Of a stretch of 64,000 bases of DNA, positions 1-10,813 are shown one piece after another. Both the position numbers and the translations under genes were made by a program. The stretch is from Thermothelomyces thermophilus ATCC 42464 (taxonomy: Eukaryota > Ascomycota > Sordariomycetes > Sordariales > Chaetomiaceae): assembly GCF_000226095.1 (NCBI RefSeq), contig NC_016476.1:2542001-2606000 (forward strand), read 5' to 3'. Every line of letters starts with the position of its first letter. Position 1 is the first letter of the stretch. The notes beneath the pieces were generated by a model. It saw only the letters and a list, made by a program, of their open reading frames with translations, was not told the DNA's origin and made no database searches.

Positions 1-1284
1 GGGCAGGCCCGACAATTGTTCGACTGTGGTCACCGGAAGAGCTAGGAAGCAATGAACCAGGGCCAAACGGCGACGACCTCCATCAGTTTACTGATTATTA
101 GTAATTAAGTCGGATTGCATAGCTTGTGTCAGCAGAGTCTAGATTCTGCATTTCGGTGGCAGCATTGAATTTTGAAACATTGTGCGAACAAAACTGAGAG
201 ATTCAACCTCCAAACGACCGCAAGTGCAACACTCTTCTCTCTCCGAAGAGTAAGATGCATATATTTTAAGGTAGGCACGGAGTGCGTAGAGACAGAAGTC
301 GAGACCACGGAAACCCCATGCTTCTTGCTACAGTGGTCTCAGCGCTTGCTAAGGTGGGAAATTTGGTTGGCTGTCATCTCTCAATTCCGCGCCTGCCTTT
401 CGTAGCCAGCCAATTAGAACCCGCCCGCGGTTGCCGCAAGGGCGATCCAGAAACAACCACCAAAATGCACGGAAGGTAGCCTCAAGACGAGGCGCTTACA
501 CCAAACAAATAGTGAACATCGAGAATTACGAGGCAAGGGCACATAGCCCGAGGGGCCCGTCAAACATGGCGGCTTTTCAAACATCCCCAGGTTTCTGTGA
601 GGCGATTGGATGCGGATCAACGCGACCATGGCGGCCGCAGGCACCCCCGTCATCTCGCATGCTGAAGAAGCACACCATGCTCCCTCTCCCAGGTCCGAGG
701 GACAAATCCTGACCGTTCGACTTGCCGCGCCGCGTCGGCCGCCTGACGCGCTTGGGTAGACGGGACAATAGCTCAAAGCTACCTTAGCACGGACAGCGTT
801 GCTGTTCTTTTGCGACGGCGACCAGGAGACGATGGAGTCATCGTTCAGCGGTCGCTCTTCGGAACTCTAGTCATTTCTTCTCCCCTGCATATCTTTCTTT
901 CACCTCTCCGTTCCCCTCTCTCCTCTACCAGGTCCGTCGCGGTCATCCAGTCGTTTTCCCTTGTCCATATCTTTTGGCTGTTCGTGGCCGGGTCCTTTTT
1001 GTCACCATTTGTGTCCTTTGTCATTCACATTGCCCGTGATTGTTCCAGGCTGGCTTGGTGATAATCGCCAACTGCCAAAGAACGGATACTTCTTTTTAAT
1101 CATCCCGCGACAGCAAACCTCTCTTTTTGTTCTCCTCATTAGTCTTATTTCTCTCGTTCTTGTCTCGGGCAGGCCCTCTCCGCAACAGTCTTGACGTCTT
1201 TCCCCCTCTTCCCGTCATCGGCTTCAGAAAGGGAAACACACGCAGACACACACTCATACGCTCATACCCACACGCGCAGCAAGG
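1..1284. other. intergenic region and 5' leader of the CBM19-like gene
   Basis: I recognise no gene here. Short open frames exist on both strands but have no family resemblance and look like chance frames. From about 870 to 1190 the + strand is strongly pyrimidine-rich (runs of CTTTC and CCTCTC), as is common just upstream of highly expressed fungal genes, so this part is probably promoter and 5' UTR of the gene starting at 1285. A short CA-rich tract lies at about 1237-1270. Confidence 0.5.
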
Positions 1285-3162
1285 ATGCGTACGACAACAC
1301 TGATATTACACGCCCTGTCGCTCGTCGCCTCCGCCGATGCGGGCCCTCTGAGGAACCAATCATGGCGACGGGCACAGGCACTCAGGATACCAAGACAAGC
1401 AGAATCCGGCTCCGAACGCGTGGCGAGTAATTCAACAGAGAGCGCTTCTCCGTCGCTGCCGGCAACAATAACGACTACTACCGACGCCGAGTGCTCCGAC
1501 ATTCCTACCTTGTCAGCCACGTCATCGCTGTCGTCGTTGTTGACATCCATTGTATTCTCAGAAAGCTCCACCTTTGTCACTCCGATGATAACGGTGAATC
1601 CAACTTCTTCCAGCTCAGAGCGTCCACTCTCAGGCGGCCTCGGGTCTTCAACGTCCAGTGGGACACTGCTCCACAGCGCTGTCGAACTTTCCCTCACGAG
1701 CACGACGACCGGGAGGCCTGTGGTGACCTCCTTCAGACAGGATCCAGATGCATCGTCCACTTTGTCGTCGCTTACAGCGCCCGAGAGCTCTGATTTGTTG
1801 TCAAGTATCAGCGCTACCACTGGCACGCTCATCTTGGGTACCGGGTCCGGCCAGGTTTCATCGACTTCTGGCTTCTTCTTGAACTCAACGGCCACGGCGA
1901 CTACCTTGGGCTCCGCCACGATCACAGGGCTTCCCAGTTCTGCCGCTCTCTCTTCCAGCTCCTCCTCTACGGCCCCCGTCGTCACAGGGTCGCCCAACCC
2001 GGACATCCCGACAGTATTAGAGCCACCGCCGCCAGCGACTACCACTGTGTCGCCGGACGTGTACCAGCGCAATATCGAGGAGGCGCGTGGCTACAACAAA
2101 ATCTTTGCAACCCTGACGGAACAAACCGCCTGCAGTCAAGGTCAAGTCGCATGTATCGCCGGGGGGGTCGCCACCTGCGCCGAAGGTGGTACCTGGGATA
2201 TTGCCCCCTGCCCGGAGTTGGGCACTGCCTGTCTTGCGATGCCCATGAACACAACCGATGGCGCGGTTCTGGGCTGCACCGACGTTACCCTGGCCAAACA
2301 AGTTCTCGAATCGATTCCGGATGCGCTGCTGCCGGGCTCGTCCTCCACCGTGTCGGCAACGGCCTCGACTACACTCTCAACCTCAACCGGTTCGTCAGCC
2401 GATGCGTTGCCCACAGCTAGCTCGACCGGCCGTAGAACCCGCACATCCATCGTTACCGTCACCAGCGGCATCGAGACCGTAACGGTGACTGTCGACCCCA
2501 GCACCACCGCCGAGTCGTCAGTGCCCAGTACCCTCTCCCTCTCTCAGTCGCCATCCTCGGAGACCAGTACCACGTCCAGTTCCGACACAGCGGTCATCCA
2601 ACCCATCACCCGCACCGCAGTCATAGTAGTCGGTACCGAAACGGCAACCATTACCTTCACGATCGATCCGAACATCCACCCAACAGCATTGCCACCTTCT
2701 CCCGACGAATCGACCACCTCCCAGGGACCACCCTTTCACAAGAGTCCCCCCGGAAGCAACTTCACTGTTCCCTCTATTGTCTTCACCACCGTGCCCCATT
2801 CGACAACCACCAGCAGCACTACGACATCGTTGTCATCGTCGACGTCGACCCGCGAGTCGCTCGTTGTCATCCCCATTGAGAGTACGACCGCCACAACCAC
2901 GACAAGTGCCACGTCGGTCGAAACGCCCACGGAAACTCCCACAGAGACAGAGATGGAGCCTCCGGTGTCTACAACAACAACAACAATGACCTCGACGCCC
3001 GGCTCGGCGAACGGCGCAGTCGATGGTCCCGTCTCAGTGACAGTCACACAGCTCGTGACAGTGACGGAAAAGGAGAGGGTGACTACCACCGATACTGCTA
3101 CTGTTACTACGACGGTGAGGCTGGGGAGCGTGGTGGTTGTAGATTCAATTATGACTAGATAA
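1285..3162 (+). CDS. secreted Ser/Thr-rich protein with CBM19-like chitin-binding module
   Basis: A single-exon frame encodes 625 residues. The first 20 residues (MRTTTLILHALSLVASADAG) look like a signal peptide, so the product is probably secreted and cell-wall associated. Most of the chain is low-complexity Ser/Thr/Pro, typical of heavily O-mannosylated mucin-like wall proteins. A compact Cys-rich island at about residues 270-332 has the spacing of family 19 carbohydrate-binding modules: CSQGQVACIAGG, then a second Cys, GTWDIAPCPELGTACLAMP, and a final GCTD. In fungi this module is linked to chitin. No catalytic domain accompanies it, so a structural or chitin-tethering role is inferred. 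The C terminus (GSVVVVDSIMTR) is not a clear GPI signal. The ATG at 1285 is preferred because it begins the signal peptide. No intron is needed. Confidence 0.75.
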   Translation: MRTTTLILHALSLVASADAGPLRNQSWRRAQALRIPRQAESGSERVASNSTESASPSLPATITTTTDAECSDIPTLSATSSLSSLLTSIVFSESSTFVTPMITVNPTSSSSERPLSGGLGSSTSSGTLLHSAVELSLTSTTTGRPVVTSFRQDPDASSTLSSLTAPESSDLLSSISATTGTLILGTGSGQVSSTSGFFLNSTATATTLGSATITGLPSSAALSSSSSSTAPVVTGSPNPDIPTVLEPPPPATTTVSPDVYQRNIEEARGYNKIFATLTEQTACSQGQVACIAGGVATCAEGGTWDIAPCPELGTACLAMPMNTTDGAVLGCTDVTLAKQVLESIPDALLPGSSSTVSATASTTLSTSTGSSADALPTASSTGRRTRTSIVTVTSGIETVTVTVDPSTTAESSVPSTLSLSQSPSSETSTTSSSDTAVIQPITRTAVIVVGTETATITFTIDPNIHPTALPPSPDESTTSQGPPFHKSPPGSNFTVPSIVFTTVPHSTTTSSTTTSLSSSTSTRESLVVIPIESTTATTTTSATSVETPTETPTETEMEPPVSTTTTTMTSTPGSANGAVDGPVSVTVTQLVTVTEKERVTTTDTATVTTTVRLGSVVVVDSIMTR

Positions 3163-3982
3163 GCCATTGTGCGCTTGTTTTACGCTGATGATCTGCAAAG
3201 GCCTGGGCTCTTTTAACTGCATTGCCCAGACATAAGAATGGGGGAATCGAGTATGGTAGGTAATTCATGTCCACGACTGCCCATACACTCTCAGCTATTC
3301 TGTGGTTCGGATTTTTATTATTCAACTCGTCGTTATGTCTCCTTTCTGGCAGCGTCTGAATTATGTGGCACTTGAGTCGCTGGGCGGCGAGAATATTTAA
3401 TTGTTTTGCGAAGTCTTAGCTGTACGGATTACTCCTTGCATTTATAGAATCAATAAGCTGAAGTTGATAGCAACCCACCTTCAAACTTCCAAATGAGAAC
3501 TGTTTCGCTAACGTGGTCTAACTACGGCGGCCACACTCTCTCACCGGGACACGGCGAGGTTTAGCCCATGTCTGTGGCGTAACCGTGATCAGAAGGAAGC
3601 CCTGTACGGGGTACACTTGTTCACCAAAGCTGGCAGTTCAGTTCACTCGCTAGGACATACAGAATAGCGTTTCCGTGGGTATTTGAAAGCGAGTACAGCA
3701 GGAGACCCAGACATGCCATCTCTACCAAGCAACCATTTCCACACAAAAGCCATGCTCCCAACGCCATGCGACCGCGCCCCAGCAACCCCGGGTATGTTAT
3801 GTATACCTGCAAAACGACCCATATGCCATGCCATGCTATGCCATGCCACCCCATGCAGTAGTGAGTCGTTAAACTGTTGTGAGAGCTCCATGCGGAGCAG
3901 CCCCCCCCTCTCCCCCCGGGGGTACATGCCACACAACCCCGCCTGCTTGCCTGCCTGCCTGCTTGTTTGCTTGCTTGCTCGT
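3163..3982. other. intergenic region between convergent genes, with short tandem repeats
   Basis: This is the 3' flank of the CBM19-like gene (+) and of sld2 (-); no gene is recognised. Two short simple repeats are visible. One is a CCATG/CTATG-type pentamer run at about 3823-3853. The other is a TGCC/TGCT tetranucleotide run at about 3941-3979, ending only a few bases from the sld2 stop codon. Both look like slippage-generated 3' UTR microsatellites. Confidence 0.5.
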
Positions 3983-5931
3983 TCACCGCCTCCTCCTGAA
4001 CCGACTGTTGTGCGCCGGCCCGCCCTTGGCCCCCGAGTTCCGCAGCTTGAGACGCTTGAAGTTGGCGTGCGCCGTCGCCTTGACCTTGCGCACGGCCCGC
4101 CTGACGACGCCTTCGCCTTTGTCCTTGCCGTCGCCGTCGCCGCTGCCGCTGCGGCCGTTGTTGGTCTTGTTGTCTTTGTCTTTGTTCTTGGCCGTTGCTG
4201 ACCGAGAGTTCTTCGTCTTGGACTTGCCTCCTCGCTCCTCGTCCTCGTCGTCGTCGTCAGCGGCGGCGGCGGCGGCGGCGTCAAAGTCAGCGTCCGAGGC
4301 GGAGTCGACCTCCGAGAGGCGCAGGCCGTCGTCACCGGCTGCTGCAGCGGGCTCGGAAGAGGCGTCCAATTGTGTCTCGGGCACCATGTCGTCGACTTCC
4401 GCTTCGTCACTTTCGTCTTCAACATTGGCCTGCGTAGGCCGTTTGGTGCGGGTCGGCCGCATCTTGACCAACCGGGTGGTGCGCTTTTGGCCGCGCTTCT
4501 TGAACTGCCGGAGGGGTTGTTGCTGTGCTCCTTTCTGTTCCTCCTCGTCAGGGCTGTCGTAGAGTCCTTCCTCGTCGAAGCCCGACAGCAGCCCAACCGC
4601 GGGCTCCGTTGTTCCTCGAGCGTCCGCCTTACCGGGCGGATCGCGGCCCAGTTGGACCGCCGCCCCCTGGCTATCCTTGGTCCCGGCCCCTCGCTTCCGC
4701 ATCGTCTTGTCAACAGTGAGAGGTCGATCGATTCCCCCGCCACCGCTCGAGCCCGCCATCTCCATCTCCCGCAGAGCCTCCTCGTCGTCGCCAAAGGCTT
4801 CCTCTTCCATCTTCCTCAGGTCGGCAACCACGCTGCTCAGGCTCCGTCCAAATCCCAGCTTCCGCGGCAGCCTCAGCGGGCCGATTTTTCTCCACGCCTC
4901 CTCCTCCTCCTTCTCCTCGTCCGTTCTGCCGCCGTCGTTGGCGGCCCCTTCCTCCTTCTTCTCATCGATGCGCGCAAGGCCCGTTCTGCTGGCTGCCGCC
5001 GCCGCCGCCGACATTCCGATCGAGACGGTCCGCCGGCGCAGGAAGGACGGGGTTGCGTTTGAAGGTGTGGCGTTACCGTTGGGCTTCTCCTCGGAGTTCC
5101 GATTGATCGTCGGGGTTCTGAAGGGCGCGTTGCCGTTGTCCTTCCTGCTGTGGAGGGCCGCTGCAGCCCTGGCTGTGGTGCGCCTGGACTGCGGCGTGGT
5201 GGCGAAGCGGGCAGAGGTCGGCGTCATGGCCGTTGATGGGATCGCTGTTGGTTGGGGGAACGCATCATTGGTACATCGTTTACTTGGAGTCGCCACGACG
5301 GGGTGGGCGTCGGCAGTTGGGGGGCCCGCGGAGGACCCCGATGGGGTGCGACCGAGCAGGTCGAAGAGGCCCAGGACGCGGCCGTCTTTCTGCGGAGTTG
5401 GGCTGATCGAGGTCGGCGCCGCTGCGGCCGGGGTAAGGGACGCTCGATTCATAGAGGGGGTGGCGGCGGCGGCGTGACGTGCCGAAGGCGTGCGAGTACC
5501 GGCCTCCACGGCGTCGGACTGACAAAGGTGCGTCTTCTTTGGCGTCTGGGCCGGCTTGGATCTCTTGGATGGGGTCTGGGGAGGGAGAGCAGCGTCGGAT
5601 TGGGTCCGCTTGCGCTGCTGGTGGCCGCGGGCGTCTTCTACGGGACCGGACGGCGGGGGCGGGAGCTTGCCTGCGAGTATGTCCCGTAGCTTGTTGTACT
5701 GTTTGTATTTGTGGGCTGCAGTCCGCGAAGCCGTCTGTCTTAGCCGAAGAGAGCACGCACGCATCGAACGAGGCGGTGGGCATACGTACCAATGTCTGGC
5801 CTTTGTTTGATGTCGTCACGGCCGGGCTTCTTCCCGGCGTGCGCAATTGCCCAGTCGCTCTCCCATTTCTTGAGCTCGGCCCGCAGTTGGAGGCACTGAC
5901 TCTCATAGGCCGCCCTGGCCTGCTCATCCAT
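3983..5931 (-). CDS. sld2: DNA replication regulator Sld2
   Basis: Two exons, complement(join(3983..5715,5790..5931)), encode about 624 residues. The 74-bp intron has a GTACGT donor and CTGCAG acceptor and restores the conserved N-terminal Sld2 block: ELKKWESDWAIAHAGKKPGR from exon 1, then PDI-AHKYKQYNKLRDILAG across the junction. In yeast Sld2 is phosphorylated by CDK and then binds Dpb11 to load Pol epsilon and GINS at origins. It is related to the N terminus of RecQL4. The rest is disordered, with many S/TP sites, and a second conserved block (KIGPLRLPRKLGFGRSLSSV) lies around residues 325-345. The C-terminal third alternates acidic and Lys/Arg-rich stretches and ends in an Arg run (RFRRRR). 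The start at 5931 (MDEQARAAYESQ) is the Met that precedes the conserved region. The promoter carries two ACGCGT motifs. Confidence 0.9.
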
Positions 5932-6237
5932 TGTTTTGTGCGGCATCGAGCTTGGGTTGTGATGTTGTTCATGAAGGACGGGGTCCAATCGCTCGGAGGA
6001 AGACGGAAAGGAAAAGGTGCAATACTTCGAAGGACAGAACCCCGTAACACGACTTTGAGTTGAGTGGGTATTAACATTCAAGACGCGTTCTTAATCGAGA
6101 CGCGTTTAATCATGGGCCCCACATGAGATCATGCTTGGCGCGAACTGCAGTGGTAATTACAGGTAAGGAGATGTAACCGCCCCGCACTCACAGGTGGTTA
6201 CACTACAAGGCCACAAACTCGGCAACACCAGGGCACC
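5932..6237. other. divergent promoter between sld2 and the TOPORS-like gene
   Basis: These 306 bp separate two start codons on opposite strands. They contain the two ACGCGT motifs listed separately and no recognisable coding sequence. Both promoters must fit in this interval. Confidence 0.6.
6083..6105. promoter_or_regulatory. pair of MluI-cell-cycle-box motifs upstream of sld2
   Basis: Two exact ACGCGT hexamers (6083-6088 and 6100-6105) lie 17 bp apart, about 150-175 bp upstream of the sld2 start, in the 306-bp divergent promoter shared with the TOPORS-like gene. ACGCGT is the core of the MCB element bound by MBF (Mbp1/Res-type factors), which drives G1/S transcription of replication genes in yeasts. 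Binding here is inferred from sequence and gene function only. Confidence 0.5.
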
Positions 6238-7624
6238 ATGATCAGAGTGGGGCATGTGCATCTTGACATGGACCCGGGTTCACGATGCGCCACCACAGGC
6301 TCCTCTCTCCCAGAACATCGACCATTGATGTCTCGGGAGCCCATGGATGCTGGAGCAGCTGTTGACGCGCCAGAAGATATCCAAGCTCAAGTGCTGAATG
6401 CTACACTTGCCGAGATCAAGACAAGGCGACTGGGTTCCGCGGATTCCGACGAGTCTCGCGATCGCGATCGCGACTGCTGCGTAATCTGCCTTGATGCCAT
6501 TTCCGATCCCTGTGCCGCCCTCCCCTGCGGCCACGCCCATTTCGACTTTCTCTGCCTCGTGAGCTGGCTTCAGGAACACCCAAATTGCCCGTTATGCAAG
6601 GCCAACGTCTACAAGGTTCGCTATGCGGACGACCAGAAAGCCGAGGCCTTCTATCGCGTGCCCAACGCGCCCAGGACTCGAAATGACGGGGGAGGCGCCC
6701 AAAACAACAGCACAAACTCCTTAGACGCCACAATACGAAGGCGAAGATTCGCCTCCCAAAGCGGGCTGCTGCTGCTCCGAGAGAGAGAGAGACGGCCGCC
6801 GAGACCGCCTCCCACTGTGGACGAGGCCATCCAGCGGCGCCGCTACGTCTACCGACACCAGCTATACTCCCTCCGTAAGCCCTTTCCCCCTCCCCGCGCT
6901 GCGCTACGTTCCCGCCACGGATTTCGACTAACCCCCCAGAGAAGACATAGGGTCCAACCGCATCTCCCGGTACCGCCCGCACCCGACCCCGGCCCAGTTC
7001 GCTTCCACCCCGCACCTCGTCTCGCGTGCCCGGCTCTGGATCCGCCGCGAGCTCCAGGTCTTTTCCTTCCTCTCCTCCTCCTCCTCCTCCACCAATGACG
7101 AGCCCGATCCCGCCAGCACCGCGACCAGCACGAACCGGGAAGATCGCCGCCGCCGCAACAACGCCGAGTTCCTCCTCGAGTACATCATCGCCATCCTCAA
7201 GACGGTCGACATACAGGGCAGCGCCGGCCAGGCCGAGGCGATGCTCGCCGACTTCTTGGGGCGGGACCACGCGCGCCTGTTGCTGCACGAGCTGCGCAAC
7301 TGGCTGCGCAGTCCGGCCGTGGGACTCGCCGCCTGGGATCGGGAGGTCCAGTACCCCGAGCCCGGCCCCGACGCTCCTCGGGACGTCGTGAGTCGTGGTG
7401 ATAGTGAGGACGGCGAGAACGATAACGGTGATGAAGGCGGTTCCGCCGCCGGTGAGGACGAGGCGGGAAGATGGTGGCGGGACCGTGGCGGGGATCATTG
7501 GGTGGCCCGCCGGGGGGCGCACGCAAGTCCCGTAGGGAAGAGGAAGAGGCGAGCGAGTGGAAAGCCAAGGGAAGGAAGGGTGAGTCGAGCTCGAGCTCGA
7601 GGAGATACGCAAGGAGGTGGATGA
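6238..7624 (+). CDS. TOPORS-like RING-finger E3 ligase
   Basis: Proposed exons 6238..6874 and 6945..7624 (438 residues); the 70-bp intron (GTAAGC donor, AG acceptor) gives [15 protein letters not shown] across the junction. An N-terminal RING at about residues 79-121 begins CCVICLDAI and ends NCPLCK. Its central ligands read [10 protein letters not shown], with Asp where C3HC4 RINGs usually have Cys, as in some other RINGs. The later region ([16 protein letters not shown], then [19 protein letters not shown] and [19 protein letters not shown]) follows the layout of the conserved segment of animal Topors, a dual ubiquitin/SUMO ligase. E3 activity is inferred from the family. Later in-frame Mets (6268, 6328, 6343) are possible starts. 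A GTGAGT near 7580 leaves open another 3' intron, so the basic C-terminal tail is uncertain. Confidence 0.75.
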
Positions 7625-8927
7625 GAGCCCAGAGGGCCGCGGATAATCAGCACGACGACGATTGGTTTTTTTTCCAACACACCGCGTGGTGGTCAGCGCG
7701 AAATCAGCGGGCGGCCGGTTACGGCTGTGTCCGGCCCTTCTCGTTGCTGAGAGAAGTGAGAGGACGAGGTTCGAAAAAGCTCGCCTCCGGACACTTATGC
7801 CAATTCAAACGGCGGAATTCAGCTGCGCGGATACCGTTGGGGTCCGTAGAACCTAAGCTGGAAGGTTCTTGCACGGGTTGCCAGAATCGACTTCCGCCCC
7901 CTATCCCCCCCAACCCCCAACCCCCAACAGCAGCCATGCGCGTCCGGGTCTAGACAAATGGCTAATTAAATGCTCAACCCTTAACCGTGCATGCTGCAGG
8001 CGAGGCGTGGATGCCGGACGGACGGATGAGGCCAGGGTCGCTGAGCTCTGAAGTGCTTCCAAGGTTTTGGAGGATGAGGCCGATTCGAGTACGGTTTCAT
8101 CCACCATGGGGACTCGAGCACCGAGCGACCCTCTCACGAGAGGACAAAACTTGTTTGAATAGAGAGGGACCAGTTGCTGTCCACATCGGTCCCGTTCTAC
8201 CTCGGAAAGTGAAAGCACGGTATGGAGGCTTGAGCCAAGGGGGTCGGCCTTGTAGATGCGCCAATCTGCATTCGTCTCATCGCCCTCGTTGCTGGGGGAG
8301 TATCCTCGGCTCTCTCTCCCGACGCTCAAATCCCATCCAACTCTGTCTCCCTAGCTTGATAACGAGTTTCGAACGTTGTAGTCTCAAAAAAGAAGAAAAT
8401 TTACTATCTGACCCTAGCAACCCACCAACCGCAGAGCGGCATGGTGCTGATGAAGTCAAGGTAACACCTACGTAAACACGACGACGGTGTCGATCCTGCA
8501 AATTCCTGGTCACGTTACGCTTGAGTGGTTCAAGTCCTTCTCTATTCTCCTGCTTAATTAACGCTGCTGATTGTTGGAATCTATGCAGCCCAGCAATTCA
8601 TCTAGTCCAACTGAAATGGCAGGACAGCAATCCGCAGATGCCATCGCCACCAAAACCATGATGCAGCATCTCCATTCCTCTCAAAGCAACCTGACCTTGA
8701 TGTTGCCTATCAAGTACCGGTCATCGTGACCACGGCCATGATAAAAGGGAGCTGGGCGTTCCAGGTCCATTGAATCTCCGTCGTATTCTTCCTACTACTG
8801 CCCTCAATCAACCTCTCAGCCCTCTCACTCTCTCCCACTCCCCCTCTTCCCTTCGGACATAAAGTTTACAGAGAACCCAAGGGTGATGGAAAAGTCAGGT
8901 GCATAATGGCACGGTTGGTTGGGATAA
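7625..8927. other. intergenic region between convergent genes
   Basis: No gene is recognised. It holds the 3' flanks of the TOPORS-like gene (+) and rpn3 (-). A C-rich CCCCCAACC-type run lies at about 7896-7930, and a CT-rich stretch at about 8805-8860 precedes the rpn3 stop. Open frames of 60-160 codons occur on both strands without family resemblance. Confidence 0.5.
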
Positions 8928-10813
8928 TTACATGCCCTCGAACTCGCCGCCGAGGTCGTCCTCGTCCAGATCACCTTCCTGAATCTCCTTGGCCATCTCA
9001 CGTTCGCGCTCACGGGCCTCCTGCGCATTCTTAAGCTCAAGGCGATGTTGGTTCATGGGGAATCGCATGGCCTGGAAGAGTGAAAAAGATGCCGCGTTAG
9101 TAAGGCGTGACCGATATAGGATGACGTGTAGCGGGGTAAGAAACTGTATAGATAGAAAACATACCTTGACGCTCTCGTCGTGCAACGCCAGACACGCGCG
9201 GATGCGGTCGTGGAACGCCTCGCCCGGCTCCCGCGTGGCGTACACGTCGCCGACCTCTTTGCTCTTCATGAACCCCCGCTCACGGTCGAGCGTCGCTTCG
9301 ATGACGCCGTCGCGGATCGCCTTGGCCACGATGTACTCTGCGCTCTCCTCGGAGCCCAGATGCAGGCGGATGCAGATGTCGCGCAGCGAGATGCGGCTGT
9401 AGCTGAGGCTCATCATGCGAATGCCCGTCTTAATCACGTTTTGGCGGAGGCGTAGAATCAGCGTGTAGGTACCGTCGCGGCGGAATGCATCGGCGTGCTC
9501 GGCAATGATCGTCTCAAAATCCCCCAGGTTGCCGACGCGGACGGCCTGAACGAGCAGGAAGTAGGGGCGCAGGGCCGTCTCCATGTTCGGCTGGCGAAAG
9601 GTTGCCCGGTCGGGAATGTCGCCCATCAGCAGCTCTACGACGAGCAGCAGCTTGGTAGCGGTTATGCTGAAACCGAGGGCGCAGGCGCTCGAAGGGGCCT
9701 TCCGCGTTGCGGCCGTCAAGTGCTCGTGGGCTTCAGTGTAGCGGAGCTGAATAGCACGCGTGCGGCCGAGGTAGTAGAGGAAACGGGCAACCTGGTTGTT
9801 CGCGGCATTCTCGGGAAACTGCGTGTGCGAAACCAGGAGGTCGGCTTGCGAGATGTGCGACGTGAGGAGGTAGTTTCGAAGTAGGAGAACGATGACCGTG
9901 GCTTGTGTGTCGACGTCTTTGCGCAGCACAGCTGTCCGGAGAGCAGCCAGAAGAGTAGGTCGAATCGACACGATTGGCGACTGAAGAGACGGCGGCAGCG
10001 GAGCAATCTGCTCAGCAAACAACGAGTAGTAGAAGTAGACCTTCGCGGCGAGACTATCGAGAGTGCGGCGGTTGAGGGACCGGATCTGGTCAACCAGGAA
10101 TTGAGAGAACTCGAAGCCTTGCTGGTGCTGTTTGCTGTCGTGCAGGAGAACCTGTGTGAGAATACCGAGGAAGACATCCACCTCGGGAATCACCTCCTTG
10201 GCCTCCTTCTTCGCGCCATTCTTGCTAGACGGCTTCGGCTCGCTGTCGACCTCCATGTCCGGTCCGAGCTGCTGACCGAGGGGCACGTCCGACCGGCCGA
10301 TGGCCAGCAACATCTGCCTCGCGACATTTGCGCTCGCCGATGACGAGGCGTAAGTCTCGGAGATGGCCTGGGCGAGGATATCGGGCGTGAGGCGCTTCCT
10401 GATCGACGAGATGGACCGCAAGGCCCGCAGGGAGAACCGGGCGTCGAAAAGGGCGACGGCACGGTCTAGGAGGGCGAAATTGCTCTTGATGTCTGTGGAA
10501 CACGATCCCTGGTTAGTATCGGCGGCCTGAAGCAGCAGATGGCGCCGGGCATACCGTTGATGGTCTGGGCAACGGGGTCGACCTTGGCCTCGCCTTCGGC
10601 AGTCTTCTCCGCGTCGTCCATGGCCACGTCGCCTTCGGCGTCGTTCGGCGGCGGGACCGAGGACTGCTTGGATGATTTTGACGGAGGCACCACCACGGTC
10701 ATCTCGTCGTCACCTTCCTTCTTGCTGGCCTTCTTGCCCTTGGGCTTGAGGTCCTTGCCCCCGCGGTAACCGCCGTTCTCGACGGGCTCTTTGTCAGGTG
10801 TTTTGCCGGGCAT
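8928..10813 (-). CDS. rpn3: 26S proteasome regulatory subunit Rpn3 (PSMD3)
   Basis: Three exons, complement(join(8928..9071,9165..10492,10555..10813)), encode about 576 residues. Both introns (62 bp and 93 bp) have GTATG-type donors and CAG acceptors and restore the family sequence (VAQTIN-DIKSNFALLDRAV at the first junction, ESVK-AMRFPMNQHRLE at the second). Rpn3 is a PCI-domain scaffold subunit of the 19S lid. The Lys/Glu-rich N-terminal 80 residues are disordered. The helical-repeat body follows from IRKRLTPDILAQAI, and the PCI winged helix includes YSRISLRDICIRLHL and EYIVAKAIRDGVIEATLD. The acidic tail (EGDLDEDDLGGEFEGM) is typical. The start at 10813 (MPGKTPDKEP) is chosen because the frame further upstream lacks conservation. 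Confidence 0.95.

Noticed and set aside
3643-4794. 383-codon Arg/Thr-rich open frame on the - strand
   Set aside because: It is a shifted frame of the sld2 second exon continuing into the 3' microsatellites.
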